5,534 nucleotides of DNA from Treponema sp. GTDB lineage: Bacteria > Spirochaetota > Spirochaetia > Treponematales > Breznakiellaceae. The stretch spans positions 1 to 5,534 of the forward strand of contig JAITHQ010000218.1 of the NCBI GenBank assembly GCA_031279925.1. Direction: 5' to 3'. Positions within the stretch are counted from its first letter, which is position 1, and each line of letters starts with the position of its first letter. Below are positions 1 to 5,020 of this stretch, in pieces. The position numbers and the translations under genes were made by a program. The notes beneath the pieces were generated by a model that searched no databases, was not told where the DNA came from, and saw only the letters and a program-made list of their open reading frames with translations.

Positions 1-140
1 GTATGCTCCGGCGGGGAATTCCAGACGTTTTTAGCCTACCGCCACCCCCACCCTGCAGGGAGTTTATTCAGTGTTGAGATGTATTCTTGCATCAAAAAAA
101 TTTGTGGGTCAAGTTTAGCCCTTGGGGCGGGGATTTTTTA
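1..140. other. Unassigned region upstream of the AraC-type regulator
   Basis: I see no supported gene here. Plus frame 1 is open from base 1 to a TGA at 142-144, but it has no recognisable domain and its stop lies inside the -35 box of the next promoter. Frame 3 gives a 24-residue peptide from an ATG at base 3 to a TGA at 75-77 that contains five prolines in a row and has no ribosome binding site in view. A 10-bp palindrome, CCCTGCAGGG, lies at 51-60. A weak hairpin (GCCC at 118-121, GGGC at 125-128) is followed by six T at 134-139 and might end transcription arriving from the left. Confidence 0.3.
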
Positions 141-169
141 TTGACAAGGCGCTGTTCGCATAATAAAAT
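141..169 (+). promoter_or_regulatory. Sigma-70-type promoter of the AraC-family gene
   Basis: A perfect -35 box TTGACA (141-146) is followed after exactly 17 bases by TAAAAT (164-169), which matches TATAAT at five of six positions. The expected transcription start, 6-7 bases after the -10 box, falls at about 175-177, on the ATG at 176. The box positions are read directly; activity is inferred. Confidence 0.7.
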
Positions 170-175
170 TTTGGC

Positions 176-925
176 ATGAAATCCACAAGAAAAGCGCTTA
201 TCGCTCTGGCAAAAGGAATTTTCGACCAGCGGGAAGAACAGTGGGCGCATGTTCCCTATGAGACGGAACTGATTCTGCTGAACCGGGTTAAGCGGGGCGA
301 AACCGATTCCCTTGTTGAAAGCACTAAAGGCTTATTTCCTCCCCATAGCGGACATTTATCAGACAATCCGAAAAGACAGGCGATCTATGAATTTATCGCG
401 GCAGTAACATTAGTAACACGCTTCGCTATAGAAGGGGGGCTGGATACGGAAACCGCATACAGCATGAGCGACGCCTATATCAGAACTGCCGACGATGCCG
501 ATTCGCCCAGGGCAATATACGAACTGTATGCACCAATGCTGTCGTCCTTTGCGGAAAAAGTAAGATCCGCAAAAACAAAGCCACGGGTTTCCTGGCCGAT
601 TATAAAAACGCTTGAATATATAGACAGCCATTTGCACTATAAAATTTCCCTTGAAGAACTTGGGCGGTATACCCGCCGTAACCCGGCCTATTTGTGCGTC
701 CAGTTCAAACAGGAATACGGGGTTTCAATATCCGAATATATACTGTCAAAGCGCATAGAAGAAGCAAAAACGCTCCTTTCGCAGGAGCATTTACCCATAT
801 CGCGGATTTCCCTTTCACTTGGTTTTAGTTCTCCAAGTTATTTTACCATGGTTTTCAGAAAAATCGCTGGGGAAACGCCGGGGCAGTACCGGAAACGCAG
901 TTTGCGGGATCATAGCGAAAGTTAA
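176..925 (+). CDS. AraC-family transcriptional regulator
   Basis: This is a 249-residue cytoplasmic DNA-binding regulator with a C-terminal AraC/XylS double helix-turn-helix at about residues 140-242. The first helix-turn-helix covers the segment starting ISLEELGRY (157-165) and continuing to FKQEYGVS. The second covers ISRISLSLGFSSPSYFTMVF (208-227), and the typical closing motif G-x-T-P-x-x-Y-R-K follows at 232-240. The N-terminal part is mostly helical and has a TLVTRFAIEGGLDTETAY segment (78-95), a pattern I associate with AraC proteins of Gram-positive bacteria and spirochaetes; no sugar-binding cupin is evident. The ATG at 176 is the first possible start, because an in-frame TAA lies at 164-166, and no Shine-Dalgarno sequence precedes it. 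The regulator sits 85 bases upstream of a sugar symporter gene on the same strand, so it probably controls that operon. The ligand is unknown. Confidence 0.92.
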   Translation: MKSTRKALIALAKGIFDQREEQWAHVPYETELILLNRVKRGETDSLVESTKGLFPPHSGHLSDNPKRQAIYEFIAAVTLVTRFAIEGGLDTETAYSMSDAYIRTADDADSPRAIYELYAPMLSSFAEKVRSAKTKPRVSWPIIKTLEYIDSHLHYKISLEELGRYTRRNPAYLCVQFKQEYGVSISEYILSKRIEEAKTLLSQEHLPISRISLSLGFSSPSYFTMVFRKIAGETPGQYRKRSLRDHSES

Positions 926-934
926 AAACAGCCC

Positions 935-969
935 ATATATATTATTAAAAATATATATATCCTTATATT
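935..969 (+). promoter_or_regulatory. AT-rich spacer with possible weak promoter for the transporter operon
   Basis: The spacer after the regulator gene contains two ATATATAT blocks (935-942 and 951-958) that form an inverted repeat around 8 bases. A -10-like TATATT lies at 964-969. The matching -35 position (about 941-946, ATTATT) is poor, which would suit a promoter that needs an activator such as the AraC protein encoded just upstream. A start at about 976 would place the next hairpin at the very 5' end of the mRNA. This is inference from motif position only. Confidence 0.3.
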
Positions 970-980
970 AACTACGCTAG

Positions 981-1007
981 TTTCTTTTATGGTGTCCATA
1001 AAGGAAA
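981..1007 (+). promoter_or_regulatory. Hairpin that buries the ribosome binding site of the symporter gene
   Basis: TTTCTTTTATGG (981-992) and CCATAAAGGAAA (996-1007) pair over 12 bp with a single G-U and a TGT loop. The right arm contains the Shine-Dalgarno AAGGA (1001-1005), five bases before the ATG at 1011. When folded, the ribosome binding site is fully paired. It could act as a translational switch, or the inverted repeat could be a DNA operator. Confidence 0.55.
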
Positions 1008-1010
1008 CAG

Positions 1011-2384
1011 ATGACTGCGGCTATCAAGACTTCAAAAACTGAAAAAATTTTCTACGGTCTGGGAGGTATTGGATACCAGATGCCCCTGGCCATAACCGGC
1101 TCATTTCTTACCCTGTACTATACGGACTCGGCGCTGGTTTCGGCGGCTTACATCGGCACAATGATGTTTATTGCCCGGCTGCTTGACGGGTTAAGCGACA
1201 TCGTCATGGGCGTATGCATAGAAAAAACCCATACCCGCTTTGGGAAGGCACGGCCCTGGGTAATGATCGGCGCGCTGCCCCTGGCGATCAGCGTGTTTCT
1301 GCTTTTTAATGTCCCCGGCAATTTCGGGGAAAGCGCCAAGAACGTCTATGTTTTTATAACGTACGTTTTTATGTCCGTTATCTGCTATACCATAACCGCC
1401 CTTGCCCATCAGTCCATGTTATCCCGGATTTCCATCGACAGCAATGACCGTAATGTTATAACCGTATTGCTTGCCCTTATGCAGGGCGTTGTCACCATCA
1501 TTGTACTGATACTTGTACCGCTTATGTTAAAATTTCTGGGAGGGGAACAAAACGCGAATGCGTGGCGAATGGTGTCATTGCTTATCGCCGGTTCTTCCTT
1601 GCTGCTTCTTGCGGCATGTTTTTTGAAAACAAGGGAGAAGATTGACGCTTCAACTCTGCCGCTCAAGCCGGATTCCGTTTCTGCGCATAAAGTCCCGCTT
1701 AAGCGGGCAGTAAAAAGCCTGCTGTCTTCACGCTATTTTTATATAATCCTGGTGCTGTACCTACAGGGGTCAATTGGAAGCGGTACCGGCGGAATTACCA
1801 TATACTATATGAGGGATGTTCTTGGCAATGCGGAACTTCTGGGTGTTTTCAGCCTTGCCGCCTCGATTCCCCTGATATGTATGCCGCCCTTTATCCCGAA
1901 ACTATTCAACAAATTCGGCAAGCGGAACGTAATGCGTGCCGGATATATCATTGCCCTGCTCGCTGGAATTATCAGATATTTTTTCGCAAAAAATATGATG
2001 ATTATGCTTATTACGACTCCTGTCTGTACCGCCGCCCTGCTGCCGTCATGGATAGGGGCGGTTACTTTGGTCTGCGACATGGTCGATTTCGGTGAATGGA
2101 AAAACGGCTTCCGTATCGAAGGGCTTGCCGCCAGCGCGGGCAGTTTTGGAACCAAGCTGGGTACCGGCCTTGGCTCCGCCATACTGGGGTGGGGCCTTGC
2201 CATCGGGAAGTATCAGCCCGGGATGGCAGCGCAAAGCGAAACGGCCATTAACGCAATAATTTTTATTTTAAACGGTATCCCAATTATCCTGAACGTACTG
2301 GCCTTTATTCTGATGTGTTTTTGGGATTTGGAAAAATACAGCGGCGGGATACAAGATTGTATGGCCCGCCGAACGGAAAAATAG
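1011..2384 (+). CDS. GPH-family sugar:cation symporter (MFS_2, MelB/XynP-like)
   Basis: This 457-residue inner membrane protein with about 12 hydrophobic helices belongs to the glycoside-pentoside-hexuronide:cation symporter family, which imports sugars or glycosides with Na+ or H+. Family marks are LYYTD (35-39) in helix 1 and the acidic pair in DGLSD (Asp59 and Asp63). Asp59 and Asp63 match the cation-site spacing D-x-x-x-D of MelB. The loop EKTHTRFGKARPWVMIG (71-87) is the family's conserved loop 2-3. In the C-terminal half, DMVDFGEWKNGFRIEG (from Asp356) is the typical D-x-x-D-x-G-E-W-K motif. The length is usual for the family. The start is supported by AAGGA five bases upstream, although that site lies inside a hairpin. 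The substrate cannot be read from the sequence; the downstream hydrolase would fit an acylated oligosaccharide or uronide. Confidence 0.93.
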   Translation: MTAAIKTSKTEKIFYGLGGIGYQMPLAITGSFLTLYYTDSALVSAAYIGTMMFIARLLDGLSDIVMGVCIEKTHTRFGKARPWVMIGALPLAISVFLLFNVPGNFGESAKNVYVFITYVFMSVICYTITALAHQSMLSRISIDSNDRNVITVLLALMQGVVTIIVLILVPLMLKFLGGEQNANAWRMVSLLIAGSSLLLLAACFLKTREKIDASTLPLKPDSVSAHKVPLKRAVKSLLSSRYFYIILVLYLQGSIGSGTGGITIYYMRDVLGNAELLGVFSLAASIPLICMPPFIPKLFNKFGKRNVMRAGYIIALLAGIIRYFFAKNMMIMLITTPVCTAALLPSWIGAVTLVCDMVDFGEWKNGFRIEGLAASAGSFGTKLGTGLGSAILGWGLAIGKYQPGMAAQSETAINAIIFILNGIPIILNVLAFILMCFWDLEKYSGGIQDCMARRTEK

Positions 2385-2416
2385 AGTTGTTCTGAAACTT
2401 CAGTTTCAGAACAACT
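2385..2416. repeat. Perfect 14-bp inverted repeat between symporter and hydrolase genes
   Basis: AGTTGTTCTGAAAC (2385-2398) and GTTTCAGAACAACT (2403-2416) are perfectly complementary around a TTCA loop, starting at the first base after the symporter stop codon. No T-run follows (the next bases are TCCGCTTAAAA), so it is not a classical intrinsic terminator. It may cap or stabilise the upstream mRNA, reduce readthrough, or be one copy of a dispersed intergenic repeat. Confidence 0.8.
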
Positions 2417-2431
2417 TCCGCTTAAAAATGG

Positions 2432-2440
2432 AAGGAGGAG
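2432..2440 (+). promoter_or_regulatory. Strong ribosome binding site of the SGNH hydrolase gene
   Basis: AAGGAGGAG, a near-complete anti-16S match, ends seven bases before the ATG at 2448 and fixes that start. The ATG at 2428 is out of frame. The contrast with the hidden ribosome binding site of the preceding gene suggests that the two are translated at different rates. Confidence 0.8.
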
Positions 2441-2447
2441 AAAAGAA

Positions 2448-3170
2448 ATGACAGTTTTTATTGTATTGGCGGGGGTATTTGCCCTGATGTTTATCACGAT
2501 TTTAGTGTGGGTTATCCGTGTAATAAAGGCGGTCATTACTACATTCAAAGAAGGGCAGAATGTTAAGTACATGAATTTTAGAAAGCAAAATGAATTTGCC
2601 CGGCATGGGCAGACCGTTTTTTCGGGAAATTCCATTACGGAACAATACCCCGTTGAGGAATGGTTTGGCGAATACACGGCAAAAACAGGACAAAGAGTAT
2701 ACAACCGCGGCGTCGGCGGCGAGGTCAGCGCGGGATTGCTAAAGCAGTATCCCGATGTTGTTTTGCCGCTGGAACCCTCCACCATTGTTTTATTGGTAGG
2801 AACAAACGATCTTGCCATGGGGGTCAAAGAAACCGAAATCATCAAAAATATATCGGAAGTAATTAGAATAACAAAAGCGAGGCTGCCGGATACAAAAATA
2901 ATATTGCAGGCCGTATACCCGGTAAACCCCTCCAAGGCTGTTAAAGAAATCCGGTTTCTGCCCGGTCAAAAACGGACAAACGGAAAAATCGATTCCTTGA
3001 ATATCGCGCTTGAGGCGCTTGCAAAGGAGTGGAAAATAATATGGGTGGATACCACCGGGAAACTGCGGGACCGTTCTGGCCTGCTCAAATCCGAATATTC
3101 GCCTGACGGCCTGCACCTGAATGCGGAAGGCTATGCGGTAATAAGCGCCGCCCTGTCTGTGGTTTTGTGA
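2448..3170 (+). CDS. Membrane-anchored SGNH/GDSL-type esterase or acetylhydrolase
   Basis: This 240-residue protein has one N-terminal hydrophobic helix (about residues 3-23) and then an SGNH hydrolase domain (about 55-240). All four family blocks are visible. The nucleophile block is FSGNSIT (Ser62), with Asn in place of the Asp of GDSL, as in many platelet-activating-factor-acetylhydrolase-like members. The oxyanion Gly block is in NRGVGGEVSAG (86-96), GTND is at 118-121 with Asn120, and the catalytic Asp220 and His223 lie in SPDGLHLN. These enzymes cleave ester bonds, often acetyl groups on sugars or lipids; the substrate here is unknown. The hydrophobic helix has no positive charge before it and Arg24, Lys27 and Lys34 after it, so the enzyme may face the cytoplasm, although a periplasmic location is not excluded. 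The stop is seven bases before the next start, so the two genes are probably translationally coupled. Confidence 0.9.
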   Translation: MTVFIVLAGVFALMFITILVWVIRVIKAVITTFKEGQNVKYMNFRKQNEFARHGQTVFSGNSITEQYPVEEWFGEYTAKTGQRVYNRGVGGEVSAGLLKQYPDVVLPLEPSTIVLLVGTNDLAMGVKETEIIKNISEVIRITKARLPDTKIILQAVYPVNPSKAVKEIRFLPGQKRTNGKIDSLNIALEALAKEWKIIWVDTTGKLRDRSGLLKSEYSPDGLHLNAEGYAVISAALSVVL

Positions 3171-3177
3171 GGAAAAA

Positions 3178-4440
3178 ATGAAGCGGCATGGATTTTTTGA
3201 CGGGGATAGGCGGTTATATCTTTTTGTTTTCCTGGGACTTTTTTGGGCATCCGGTTTTCTATACGGGGAAGAATACATCACCGGCCTTTCCGTTACCGGA
3301 CTCAAACGGACAAAACTTTCCACCGTGGAACGGCCCTTAAAAAAATTCATCGGCGCCGATGCATCGCAAATGAATTTGGACGATGTACGGGCGGCGATTC
3401 TGGACACCGGAATTCTGGAACCCCTGGCGGTAGAAATCCTCGACGGAGACAATACCGAAGAAAAGATACTGGCGGTGACGGTGCGGGAAAAATGGCCTAT
3501 CCTTCCCATTCCCCTGTTCTCCGCCGGTTCCCATGGAATCAGCCTGGGGCTTGTCTTTTATGATGTTAACGCCTTTGGCCTTAACGACAAATTTTATGCG
3601 GGGGGAATTTATGGCAAGTCCGATTGGGGGGCATCCATCGGCTACATCCACCTGCCCCCGGAATGGGGAATTCCCGGCTGGAGCGGCGCGGTAACTTTTG
3701 CCCGCAGGGAGCGGCGCGACAAAAACCAGAACAACGAAGACCTGCGGGTATATGATGTTGACGCGATTTCCGCCCTGGCCGGGCTCAGTTTCCGCCTCCT
3801 TAAAACCCAGGATTTTTTGAACGCCGCGGTGAATATTACCTACGACGAAAAAATACTCACCAATCCGGGGAACGGCATGAATGAACCGGAATCGGGGCTG
3901 CGGGTCTTTGGCGCGGGAGGGGAAATCGCGCTGCGCACAAGCAGTTGGGACGGCTATTTTCTGTCTCAACAGGCGCTTGTTCTCAATTATGCCTGGATGT
4001 ATGTTCCTGACGGTTGCTCGTTTCATGCGGCGAAACTCAAGCTCAATTATGAAAAATCGCTGATACCGGGATTCCGCCTGAATCTGAATTCCGGCCTGGC
4101 CTTCTATCCCGGGGTTCCGGTTCTTTTTGAAACCGATCCCGTCAGCTCCTGTACATCGATACTCCCCCCGTATTTTGCCGCCCGGCATTATGCCGGTTTA
4201 TCCCTGGGGCTTGAAAAGCATATTGTCAAATTTTCCTTTGGCTCGATCTCCCTGGGCGCGGCGTATCAGGGCGTCTATTCCCAGGGCTCCATCGCGGGGG
4301 ATTCTTTTGATCATGGCCCTGTGGGAACCGTCTCGTTTTACCTGAGCAAGATAGCCATTCCGGCCCTGGGCGTCGGAGTTGCCTACAATGTAAAAGAAAA
4401 TTTTTTCCAGGGCTCTTTTACCCTGGGGATAAGCCTTTAA
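3178..4440 (+). CDS. Omp85-superfamily-like outer membrane protein with a single POTRA domain
   Basis: This 420-residue protein has a basic N-terminus and a hydrophobic signal segment (about 12-30, ending in FLYG). A POTRA-like domain follows (about 32-101): GLSVTGLKRTK, then a helix around LDDVRAAILDTGILEPLAVEI, then a strand ending LAVTVREKWPILPIP. This is the repeat found in BamA, TamA and two-partner secretion transporters. The rest (about 105-420) alternates polar and aromatic/hydrophobic residues with short turns, as in a beta-barrel, and the protein ends FTLGISL, close to a C-terminal barrel signal but with Leu last. With one POTRA it is shorter than BamA or TamA. The lid-loop motif RG(F/Y) of Omp85 proteins is not obvious; Arg336-His337-Tyr338 is the nearest candidate. 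A weak ribosome binding site, TGAGGA, overlaps the stop of the hydrolase gene, which implies coupling. It may assemble, export or admit a substrate at the outer membrane; which of these is unknown. Confidence 0.8.
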   Translation: MKRHGFFDGDRRLYLFVFLGLFWASGFLYGEEYITGLSVTGLKRTKLSTVERPLKKFIGADASQMNLDDVRAAILDTGILEPLAVEILDGDNTEEKILAVTVREKWPILPIPLFSAGSHGISLGLVFYDVNAFGLNDKFYAGGIYGKSDWGASIGYIHLPPEWGIPGWSGAVTFARRERRDKNQNNEDLRVYDVDAISALAGLSFRLLKTQDFLNAAVNITYDEKILTNPGNGMNEPESGLRVFGAGGEIALRTSSWDGYFLSQQALVLNYAWMYVPDGCSFHAAKLKLNYEKSLIPGFRLNLNSGLAFYPGVPVLFETDPVSSCTSILPPYFAARHYAGLSLGLEKHIVKFSFGSISLGAAYQGVYSQGSIAGDSFDHGPVGTVSFYLSKIAIPALGVGVAYNVKENFFQGSFTLGISL

Positions 4441-4464
4441 CCGCCGGGAGGAAAAGCCTGATAA

Positions 4465-4481
4465 GACGCGACCGCCGCGTT
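4465..4481 (+). terminator. Short G+C hairpin after the outer membrane protein gene (possible weak terminator)
   Basis: ACGCG (4466-4470) pairs with CGCGT (4476-4480) around ACCGC, and a G-U pair (4465/4481) extends the stem. It lies 25 bases after the stop codon. Only TTAATTA follows instead of a T-run, so termination would be weak or need a factor. Confidence 0.25.
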
Positions 4482-4494
4482 AATTAGGAAAGTG

Positions 4495-4523
4495 TTGTTA
4501 TAATAATGTTGATACTGTGTAAT
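4495..4523 (+). promoter_or_regulatory. Promoter-like boxes upstream of the tRNA-Glu fragment
   Basis: TTGTTA (4495-4500) and TGTAAT (4518-4523) are separated by 17 bases and match consensus at four and five of six positions. A start near 4530 would lie about 17 bases before the first base of the tRNA fragment, a normal tRNA leader length. This suggests that the 5' part of a once-functional tRNA gene has been kept with its promoter. Confidence 0.45.
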
Positions 4524-4546
4524 GGTTTTGGAAACACCGCTAACCA

Positions 4547-4589
4547 GGCCCCTTCGTCTATCGGTTAGGACATGAGATTCTCAATCTTA
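4547..4589 (+). pseudogene. 5' fragment of tRNA-Glu (anticodon CTC), 3' half missing
   Basis: The first 43 bases of a tRNA-Glu are clear. The acceptor strand is GGCCCCT (4547-4553), followed by T8-C9. The D-arm GTCT...GGAC has conserved A14, GG (4563-4564) and A21. A26 is followed by anticodon stem TGAGA (4573-4577), loop TTCTCAA (4578-4584) with anticodon CTC at 4580-4582, and the 3' stem strand TCTTA, which pairs with one G-U. After this nothing fits a tRNA. There is no T-arm with a TTCGAAT-type loop, no AGGGGCC acceptor partner and no CCA in the expected place. The continuation is an A/T-rich stretch. It could be a decayed gene, an attachment-site remnant of a mobile element that uses the anticodon loop, or the source of a short RNA. 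Confidence 0.75.
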
Positions 4590-4594
4590 AAATT

Positions 4595-4638
4595 GAAAAA
4601 CGAGAAATTTTTTCTAGACCGATGTTAGGTATCGGTTT
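4595..4638 (+). terminator. Two small hairpins directly after the tRNA fragment
   Basis: GAAAAA (4595-4600) can pair with TTTTTC (4609-4614). Just after it, AGACCGAT (4616-4623) pairs with ATCGGTTT (4631-4638) over 8 bp including one G-U, with a GTTAGGT loop and a short T-run (4636-4639). Together they could end transcription coming from the tRNA promoter. TATCGGTT in the second hairpin (4630-4637) repeats eight bases of the tRNA D-arm (4559-4566). Confidence 0.3.
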
Positions 4639-4886
4639 TGAGGTTGTATATTGGGCATGATAACGGAAACAGCGATGGCGGAAGAAAAGATTATTTTTCT
4701 GTTGGGGCTATTTATCCAGCTCCCACTCTTTCGCCTTGCCTGTCGCCAAAAGCCCTTCCCTTATAGTCTGTTCCGCCTGCGGCACGGCGGTAAACCACCT
4801 GGGGGACATGGTAAAAAGCCGCGCCGCAAGACTCAGCTCTAACGTTTCCGTTTTATAATTGATGTCACCCTGGTCAATGTTGAATA

Positions 4887-4898
4887 CACCAATTGGTG
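4887..4898. repeat. 12-bp perfect palindrome CACCAATTGGTG
   Basis: CACCAATTGGTG is fully self-complementary with no loop and ends two bases before the T10-G18 tract. It could be a dimer-binding operator or a recombination or insertion site. It lies inside the open minus-strand reading frame, so it may also be a chance coding sequence. Confidence 0.6.
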
Positions 4899-4899
4899 G

Positions 4900-4927
4900 T
4901 TTTTTTTTTGGGGGGGGGGGGGGGGGG
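4900..4927. repeat. Homopolymer tract T10-G18
   Basis: Ten T (4900-4909) run directly into eighteen G (4910-4927). Tracts like this slip during replication and are known in treponemes and other bacteria as phase-variation switches. Here it lies inside the minus-strand reading frame of the broken small gene, and a length change of +1 or -2 would join the frames on either side. The exact length is uncertain, because sequencing and assembly often misread such runs. Confidence 0.8.
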
Positions 4928-5020
4928 ATATTATTGGGATAACTGCCTCCCCAAAAAGCGGTTTTACTTCATGTTCGATACCTCCCTTTTATGCCCGCAG
5001 GTATTTTTTTGTTTCCGCCT

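Larger units (their letters stand above)
4708..4972 (-). pseudogene. Broken small minus-strand gene, unidentified product
   Basis: Read on the minus strand, codons from 4896 down to a TAG at 4710-4708 give 62 residues that look like a real protein. They include GVFNIDQGDINYKTETLE, then LAARLFTMSPRWFTAV, and end AKEWELDK. This frame has no good start: its only internal ATG is at 4809-4807, and it runs upstream through the homopolymer to an in-frame TGA at 4971-4969. On the other side of the homopolymer a GGGAGG ribosome binding site (4986-4981) stands 8 bases before an ATG (4972-4970), but that frame stops after two codons. A neighbouring frame there reads VKPLFGEAVIPII and would join the 62-residue part if the homopolymer were one base longer or two shorter. 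I do not recognise the family. An intact version would have about 80 residues. Confidence 0.45.

Noticed and set aside
935..960. ATATATAT repeats as a possible CRISPR or satellite array
   Set aside because: There are only two short AT blocks with no unique spacers; this is ordinary AT-rich promoter DNA.
2213..2935. Long minus-strand frame of 240 codons over the hydrolase gene
   Set aside because: It is antisense to the well-supported symporter end and SGNH hydrolase, crosses the 14-bp hairpin, and has no ribosome binding site or family resemblance.
3337..4188. Long minus-strand frame of 283 codons opposite the outer membrane protein gene
   Set aside because: It is a shadow of the plus-strand gene; the plus strand shows a signal peptide, POTRA-like domain and barrel pattern, while this frame shows no domain.
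4703..4711. TGGGGCTAT as a possible distant 3' acceptor end of the tRNA-Glu, as if the gene were split by an intron
   Set aside because: No T-arm with a TTCGAAT-like loop precedes it and no CCA follows; the match of about six bases is expected by chance.
4651..4842. Plus-strand reading frame of 63 codons
   Set aside because: It has no ribosome binding site and overlaps the more protein-like minus-strand frame, of which it appears to be a shadow.
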